Shown: piece by piece, positions 29,288 to 33,384 of the stretch
Numbering within the stretch: position 1 is the first letter of the stretch
How the letters are laid out: the number at the start of each line of letters is the position of its first letter
Source: a virus
Direction: 5' to 3' (one strand)
DNA: 33,384 bases
IMG/VR virus record: IMGVR_UViG_3300037882_004058
Span: 1-33,384 of that record
Made by a program: the position numbers and the translations under genes
The notes under the pieces: generated by a model
Database searches by the model: none
The model's input: only the letters and a program-made list of their open reading frames with translations
What the model was told of the DNA's origin: nothing

Positions 29288-29896
29288 TTAGGGAAGAATA
29301 CCGTTTTCAACTAGGATTTCAAAAAGCCTATCTGGGGATTTGATTTTAGTTGTGTCTATCTCTACCGCACAATCTGAATACTTTTCTGCCCAATTGTATA
29401 GATTGAAGTAATAACGACGTTTGCTGAAAACTTTAGAAGCGGTGTATTCACTAACTTCCTGCTTTTGGGGCTCATTAGGATATTTCTCTGTTCTTCTTTT
29501 AATCAGTCGTTTAATATTTTCTCTTTCTGAGCAGAACAGATGAATAGTGATCAATTCCACATCTTCTCTTCTTAGGAATTCTTTCCATTGCCCTGTAGCC
29601 ATTAGAGCATCCAAGACAATTATATTGACTTTTTTGAACTTTAAGGCAAACTCTACGCTTCTTTCAAAGTCTACCTTTTTGCTTATCATATCGCTTCCAC
29701 CCGTAGCAACACCATCTTCTAAGAATCCAATATGAGCTGTATTATCGAAAAAAGTTACCCCCGCACGTCCTACGCGATTGGGGGTATTGATGAGTTTATA
29801 ATTATTGTTGTCGTTATAATGATGATGTATGTTTCGGCTTAAAGAAGTTTTTCCTACAGCGTTAGTCCCTAGAATCCAAATTATTGTTTTTTTCAT
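29288..29896 (-). CDS. P-loop nucleotide kinase, candidate 5-hydroxymethyl-dU DNA kinase
   Basis: The 202-residue protein has Walker A GTNAVGKT (10-17) right after the first strand. RVGRAGVTFFDNTAHIGFLE and GVATGGSDMISKK follow, then a Walker-B-like VNIIVLDALMATGQW and a lid-like Arg/Lys-rich segment (RLIKRRTEKY). The fold is that of a small-molecule or base kinase. The TGGSD segment and the neighbouring hypermodification-type genes make a 5-hmdU DNA kinase (without fused helical domain) the most interesting option, with deoxynucleoside kinase or AAA-like alternatives. It overlaps the upstream gene by 35 bases, but the P-loop requires this start. Confidence 0.6.
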   Translation of the reverse strand: MKKTIIWILGTNAVGKTSLSRNIHHHYNDNNNYKLINTPNRVGRAGVTFFDNTAHIGFLEDGVATGGSDMISKKVDFERSVEFALKFKKVNIIVLDALMATGQWKEFLRREDVELITIHLFCSERENIKRLIKRRTEKYPNEPQKQEVSEYTASKVFSKRRYYFNLYNWAEKYSDCAVEIDTTKIKSPDRLFEILVENGILP

Positions 29897-30215
29897 ATAT
29901 TAATTTCTTTGTTCTATCAATACCAACTAACTTTTCATTTGGTTTTCCGCAAACTATGTAATACAATCTGTCAACAATTGTTTCAAACCTTTTAAGGTGA
30001 AAGTTTGCACATTCCCATTCTGTTTTGAAGCAGATATTATTGTAAATGAAATCATCACCATCAACCTGCCTAACGTCATTCCCACTTTCGTAAATAGCGT
30101 AAAAGGAAGGATCAACTGAACTTCTTTTTACGAAAGTGTAAACAACGGGGAGGTTTACACTTTCGTTTAACATCCACATTTCTTGTGGAAAATCGAAGTC
30201 GTTATTTGTTTCCAT
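29862..30215 (-). CDS. Hypothetical protein, paralog of the upstream gene (117 residues)
   Basis: The product has FPQEMWMLNESVNLPVVYTF near its start, matching IPQEFWLLRDSVPIKFVLS in the next upstream gene, so the two arose by duplication. The C-terminal halves differ. It overlaps the kinase gene by 35 bases and the upstream gene by 14. No known family can be named. Confidence 0.55.
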   Translation of the reverse strand: METNNDFDFPQEMWMLNESVNLPVVYTFVKRSSVDPSFYAIYESGNDVRQVDGDDFIYNNICFKTEWECANFHLKRFETIVDRLYYIVCGKPNEKLVGIDRTKKLIYEKNNNLDSRD

Positions 30216-30489
30216 TTTGTTTTAATTTTTTTAAGGCTTCTATTTTGCCATTGTGCCAAAAAATTTGTCTATCTATACATTCCTCTTTTGTTTGAGGATT
30301 TAGGTCTGCCTCTAATCTAGTTAAAGACAAAATTTCATCTACAAAACCAAAATCATCTGGGCGTTTTGTTATGTAAATAGTTTCATAGATGTATTTGCCT
30401 TTTAAAACCTTACTCTCGCCAGAGAGAACAAACTTAATTGGAACACTGTCTCTTAACAGCCAAAATTCTTGTGGGATTTCCTTTTCCAT
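30202..30489 (-). CDS. Hypothetical protein, paralog of the downstream gene (95 residues)
   Basis: The product begins MEKEIPQEFWLLRDSVPIKF, related to the 117-residue protein that follows it. It ends with a positively charged helix (KIEALKKLKQNGNK). The function is unknown. A small AAA ATPase is encoded 14 bases upstream, possibly in the same transcript. Confidence 0.55.
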   Translation of the reverse strand: MEKEIPQEFWLLRDSVPIKFVLSGESKVLKGKYIYETIYITKRPDDFGFVDEILSLTRLEADLNPQTKEECIDRQIFWHNGKIEALKKLKQNGNK

Positions 30490-30503
30490 TGTTATTGTTG
30501 ATT

Positions 30504-31481
30504 TTAAGATAAGAGCATAAATTTAGCAATATCGTCACTGCTATCTTCGTTGGAAGCTATAATTGCTGAAATCTTCTTTAGCGTTCTAAAGTTAACGTCT
30601 GAGCAGGCATGTTTGTTTAAATCCAAGAGTTCAAGTGCTTTTTCCTTAATACTCATGTCGATGTGAGTATCGATGTAAGGAAGGATGTTTTTCATTCTAG
30701 CAATCTTTTCATCTAAGTTCATCGACACATCAATAGCTGTAGAACGAGAAAGTAGAGCCTGATGCATACGATCACGGCGAAGGTTGCTGATGAAGATAAT
30801 ACGACCTTCAAAAAGAAATTCATCTGGAATGTCTGAAAGGCTATTCACTGACTTAACCCAACAAACCAATCGCTCATCATAACTATCCAAAGCACCCTTT
30901 AGAATGTTTCTCGCATTATCGTTGATGAGAATCTCATCACAGTCGTCAAATATAATCAGTTTATCTTTGTGATAATACAGGGTTTCATAAAGACCTTTTG
31001 TGGTGGAGAATCCTTTAACGATGATATAGTTCTCTTTGGGGATTAAATGTAAATGTTTAACCTGATCCATAACGGTATAAGTCTTCCCAATACCGCCTTC
31101 ACCTGTTATAATTAGGGATACAAGTGTCCCTCTGCAAGTCATTCTAACCAAGGCCTCCAAAAAGTCAAATCTCTGATTAATTGAATATAGATCGTTGACA
31201 TTGACTAGATTGAGGTTTCTTTTTATCCCCTCTTCCTCTTCATCCGTTGGTGCTGAATTATTATTTATATCAACGCCTGGAGCCGATATTATCTCAACTG
31301 CATTTGTTTTTCTCCAATAGTTTTTAAATTTATCACCTGGTAGCTTTTTTTTAATTAAGCATTCGCCTTGTGGTGTTATATTGGAAAACTTCCCAATTGT
31401 TTTGACCCCTTTCTCCATAAAGAACACCATCACTGGTTTTGTGAATTCTAAGCCGTTCTTGTCGTAGTATTTTATTTCCAT
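30504..31481 (-). CDS. AAA-type ATPase with N-terminal beta domain
   Basis: The 325-residue protein (ATG 31481; the TTG at 31505 is a less likely start) has a small beta domain (~1-65), an acidic linker, then Walker A GEGGIGKT (127-134), Walker B LIIFDD (175-180), a sensor-1-like RIIFISN (227-233) and an Arg-finger-like LLSRSTAID (~243-251). The C-terminus is a helical lid. This looks like a single-domain AAA+ motor of the kind some phages use in DNA processing or assembly. The protein at 11111-12328 appears to be a distant, degenerate relative. It follows a terminator, so it probably has its own promoter. Confidence 0.8.
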   Translation of the reverse strand: MEIKYYDKNGLEFTKPVMVFFMEKGVKTIGKFSNITPQGECLIKKKLPGDKFKNYWRKTNAVEIISAPGVDINNNSAPTDEEEEGIKRNLNLVNVNDLYSINQRFDFLEALVRMTCRGTLVSLIITGEGGIGKTYTVMDQVKHLHLIPKENYIIVKGFSTTKGLYETLYYHKDKLIIFDDCDEILINDNARNILKGALDSYDERLVCWVKSVNSLSDIPDEFLFEGRIIFISNLRRDRMHQALLSRSTAIDVSMNLDEKIARMKNILPYIDTHIDMSIKEKALELLDLNKHACSDVNFRTLKKISAIIASNEDSSDDIAKFMLLS

Positions 31482-31520
31482 CTTATTTTTTAGATTGTTG
31501 GTCAATAAAGTAAATAAATG

Positions 31521-31548
31521 AAAAAGGCTGATTCTTAACGAATCAGCC
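31521..31548 (-). terminator. Terminator after the fibre-like gene
   Basis: GGCTGATTC (minus 31548-31540) and GAATCAGCC (31534-31526) form a perfect 9-bp stem with a 5-base loop, followed by TTTTT. It lies 37 bases past the stop of the secreted protein gene. Confidence 0.88.
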
Positions 31549-31585
31549 CTCTTTTAAGATTAAAAGTCAATAATATCAAAAATCC

Positions 31586-33343
31586 TTAGTTTAAAAACCA
31601 CTTGTACGTTGATGTCCCGGATTTGGGATCGATTTTACATCTGATTTTTACCTCTGCTCCAACTGGAATGGCTCCACCTGGATAAGCATCACCATAGGTG
31701 CCATCACCATAAGCGATGCCGTTTGTGGTTGCACTGATCCCGATCCCATAAGTAGCATTTTCATCGTATGCAGTGAGATAGATAGTGACTTGGTTGTAGT
31801 CTGCACTGGGAGCAGGTAAAAAAAGCAAAGCATCTGAGCTCACCCCTGAGCTTGGCACGTACCCGGTAATGATGACATTGTTGTATCTGTTCAATACCTG
31901 TGAACTTGTAAGACCTGAGCTAAGTAAGTTGTAATCGACGTTGTTGTAGCTTACTGTTGTGTCTCGCTTGAGTTCCTTGTAAGACGGAACTGCTGTTCCT
32001 CCGTTTCCTGTGTAAGACAGGGTTGTTACCATGCCTGCTGCAATAGGCGGAGGATTGTTGAAATCTGGTGTAAACCTGTACTTTGTGTTCCCGTTGATTA
32101 ATTCTATTCTGAACGTATCCATGTACATGCCCCTCCTTTGGGATGACAAGTTGTAAACCGTTGAGATTATTGTTCTGCTAACTGCATCCAATCCAATCCC
32201 TGCACTTCCTTCGCCCGTCCCAATTTCTATTTCTCCGTTATATAAAGAGATGTAATCGCTTCTATTTGCTAAAGTTACCTCCCCATAATAATCAGGACTT
32301 ACATATAATCCAAATTCGTTCACGTAATCGTAATCCCGATCTGGAAAACTAGGCCAATTACCAATTGCAAAGGTTTGGCTTGCATCCATTTTTATGTTAA
32401 CGTCAGACCACAACTTGTCTGTCACATACCGATCCTTAAAACTCGGCAACCCTGCATCCCACTCGATGAACTGCTTGCGGCCTGTGGTGGTGGAGGGAGA
32501 AGAAGTTGGAAACTTGTAGCTGTAACTACCAGACTCTACACCTGCAAACTTCACGGCATTATCTGACTTATTTATTAGGATTTGTGCGTATTTACCTGAG
32601 TTCGTTCCAGTGAAGTCGTAAGTTCCAACCCTGTAATTATCATCAAAAAGTTCTTGCAAAACGTCACCGTGGATATTCGCTACAATTGAATTTGATGGTG
32701 AAATATAACTACCATAGTCAGTACCATCATAGGCAAGGCTTGGAAAGCTAGGAAAGTACCCCAATCCAAAACTCTGGCTTCCGTCACCCGCCATCTTAGC
32801 ATATGTATTCTCTTGTGAAAGAGAATCGGAGCCTGAGTAGATACCATTACCATCAGCATCCACTCCACTAGTCTGAGTATAAGCCCAATGATACCCGTTC
32901 ACGTCCTCTACAGGCCAGAATGTGTATTCTTCAAAGTCTTGTATAAAAACAAGAGTATTATTGTCAGTATAAGCAGTCCCATCAAATCCAATCACAAAAC
33001 CTAAATCTGATTGAAAGACCCCAATTTGTTCGCTGGATGTTTCTAAATAAACCTTGACTTTGATTTTAGTACCAAGCAATGTGTCTGTAATTGCTGGTAA
33101 AAGAGGGTTTGCAGGAACAGCATCGGATTTGGTCACAACCAAAGTGATAGTACTTCGACCGCCAAGAACGTCACCTAAAGCTGTCAAGTCTGCTGTAGCA
33201 TTGTTCGTTGCAAAGAGTGTAGTGTCTGGTTTTACCGCAACACGGTTGATGTACCTTGGAGGAGTACCACCAATGATCTTTCCTGTTTGCGCATTTACTT
33301 GAAATGTAATCAATCCAAGTAAGAGTATGAGTATGTACTTCAT
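31586..33343 (-). CDS. Secreted fibre-like / surface protein with signal peptide
   Basis: The 585-residue protein starts MKYILILLLGLITFQVNAQ, a clear Sec signal peptide of the style seen in flavobacteria. The body is rich in Y, G, S, T and N with many short strands. Two regions are related: DGSQSFGLGYFPSFPSLAYD and MDASQTFAIGNWPSFPDRDY, each followed by Y-x-S-P and a strand, so about 110 residues are repeated. This looks like a repeated beta-domain fibre or adhesin. Phage structural proteins rarely have a signal peptide, so it may be a secreted host-modifying factor instead. A terminator follows. Confidence 0.65.
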   Translation of the reverse strand: MKYILILLLGLITFQVNAQTGKIIGGTPPRYINRVAVKPDTTLFATNNATADLTALGDVLGGRSTITLVVTKSDAVPANPLLPAITDTLLGTKIKVKVYLETSSEQIGVFQSDLGFVIGFDGTAYTDNNTLVFIQDFEEYTFWPVEDVNGYHWAYTQTSGVDADGNGIYSGSDSLSQENTYAKMAGDGSQSFGLGYFPSFPSLAYDGTDYGSYISPSNSIVANIHGDVLQELFDDNYRVGTYDFTGTNSGKYAQILINKSDNAVKFAGVESGSYSYKFPTSSPSTTTGRKQFIEWDAGLPSFKDRYVTDKLWSDVNIKMDASQTFAIGNWPSFPDRDYDYVNEFGLYVSPDYYGEVTLANRSDYISLYNGEIEIGTGEGSAGIGLDAVSRTIISTVYNLSSQRRGMYMDTFRIELINGNTKYRFTPDFNNPPPIAAGMVTTLSYTGNGGTAVPSYKELKRDTTVSYNNVDYNLLSSGLTSSQVLNRYNNVIITGYVPSSGVSSDALLFLPAPSADYNQVTIYLTAYDENATYGIGISATTNGIAYGDGTYGDAYPGGAIPVGAEVKIRCKIDPKSGTSTYKWFLN

Positions 33344-33346
33344 ATA

Positions 33347-33384
33347 TTAATAGTCTTTAGCTTCGTAAGAAATGGTTACACTCG
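33347..33384 (-). CDS. C-terminal end of an upstream gene (partial)
   Basis: The last 38 bases are open in one minus-strand frame and read SVTISYEAKDY followed by TAA (33349-33347), three bases before the fibre-like gene's ATG. This would fit the end of a further beta-rich protein of the same transcript. The piece is too short for any functional call. Confidence 0.4.
   Translation of the reverse strand, partial: SVTISYEAKDY

Noticed and set aside
1-33384. tRNA genes, insertion sequences, integrase or attachment sites
   Set aside because: No cloverleaf, transposase-type ORF, integrase or flanking direct repeats were seen on reading both strands.

Overview
The window looks like part of the genome of a contractile-tailed phage (or a prophage) of a Bacteroidota host. 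It carries a tail sheath plus tail tube, a portal, a prohead protease/scaffold and a major capsid protein whose N-terminal half resembles the SPO1/A511 type. Host assignment is inference. It rests on low GC, mostly absent Shine-Dalgarno sequences, and a secreted protein whose leader ends in the N-A-Q/T style common in flavobacteria. I see no integrase, terminase, DNA polymerase or tRNA in this piece, and no CRISPR array.

Layout. (1) 1-17498, minus strand, read right to left: morphogenesis block. Order: small ORF, portal, small beta-rich protein, membrane protein, holin-like protein, YkuD-like endolysin, Mu-F-like protein, degenerate P-loop protein, protease-scaffold fusion with a nested scaffold start, major capsid protein with an Ig/FN3-like insertion, neck/connector genes, sheath, tube, two tail-assembly chaperones joined by a -1 frameshift, and the start of the tape measure gene. 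(2) 17605-18566, minus: a Rha-type regulator behind a structured leader RNA. (3) 18585-24753, minus: tightly overlapping accessory genes. They include two helical proteins resembling the thymidine-hypermodification enzymes (HMUDK helical domain, and AADT/aGPT-PPlase clade 2) and an FAD-dependent oxidoreductase. (4) 24754-25192: AT-rich divergent region packed with inverted repeats. (5) 25193-29091, plus: lone KilAC-like protein, hypotheticals, an RLIG1/DUF5565-like RNA ligase, a DUF3820-like protein, two tandem copies of the structured RNA and a second rha gene. (6) 29288-33384, minus: secreted fibre-like protein, AAA ATPase, two paralogous small proteins and a P-loop kinase.

The most exciting signal is a ~130-nt pseudoknotted RNA present three times: twice in tandem before rha2 and once before rha1. 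Each copy has a TATAAT-like box just upstream and ends in GGGGC plus a U-run. Two nested stems are preserved with different sequences in every copy. A loop segment pairs with the 3' GGGGC strand, and the same strand can instead form a local terminator hairpin. This suggests a switch or attenuator controlling Rha-family antirepressors, or a stand-alone phage sRNA family.

Second in interest is the set of putative DNA-base hypermodification genes: a P-loop kinase at 29288, helical transferases at 18881 and 20693, and an FAD enzyme at 22617. Together they would match the logic hydroxymethyl-dU kinase, then amino acid transferase, then flavin-dependent trimming. The hydroxymethyl-dUMP synthase would have to lie outside the window. 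Other notable items are a textbook A AAA AAC frameshift site with a downstream hairpin, and a lysis cassette inserted between portal and head genes.
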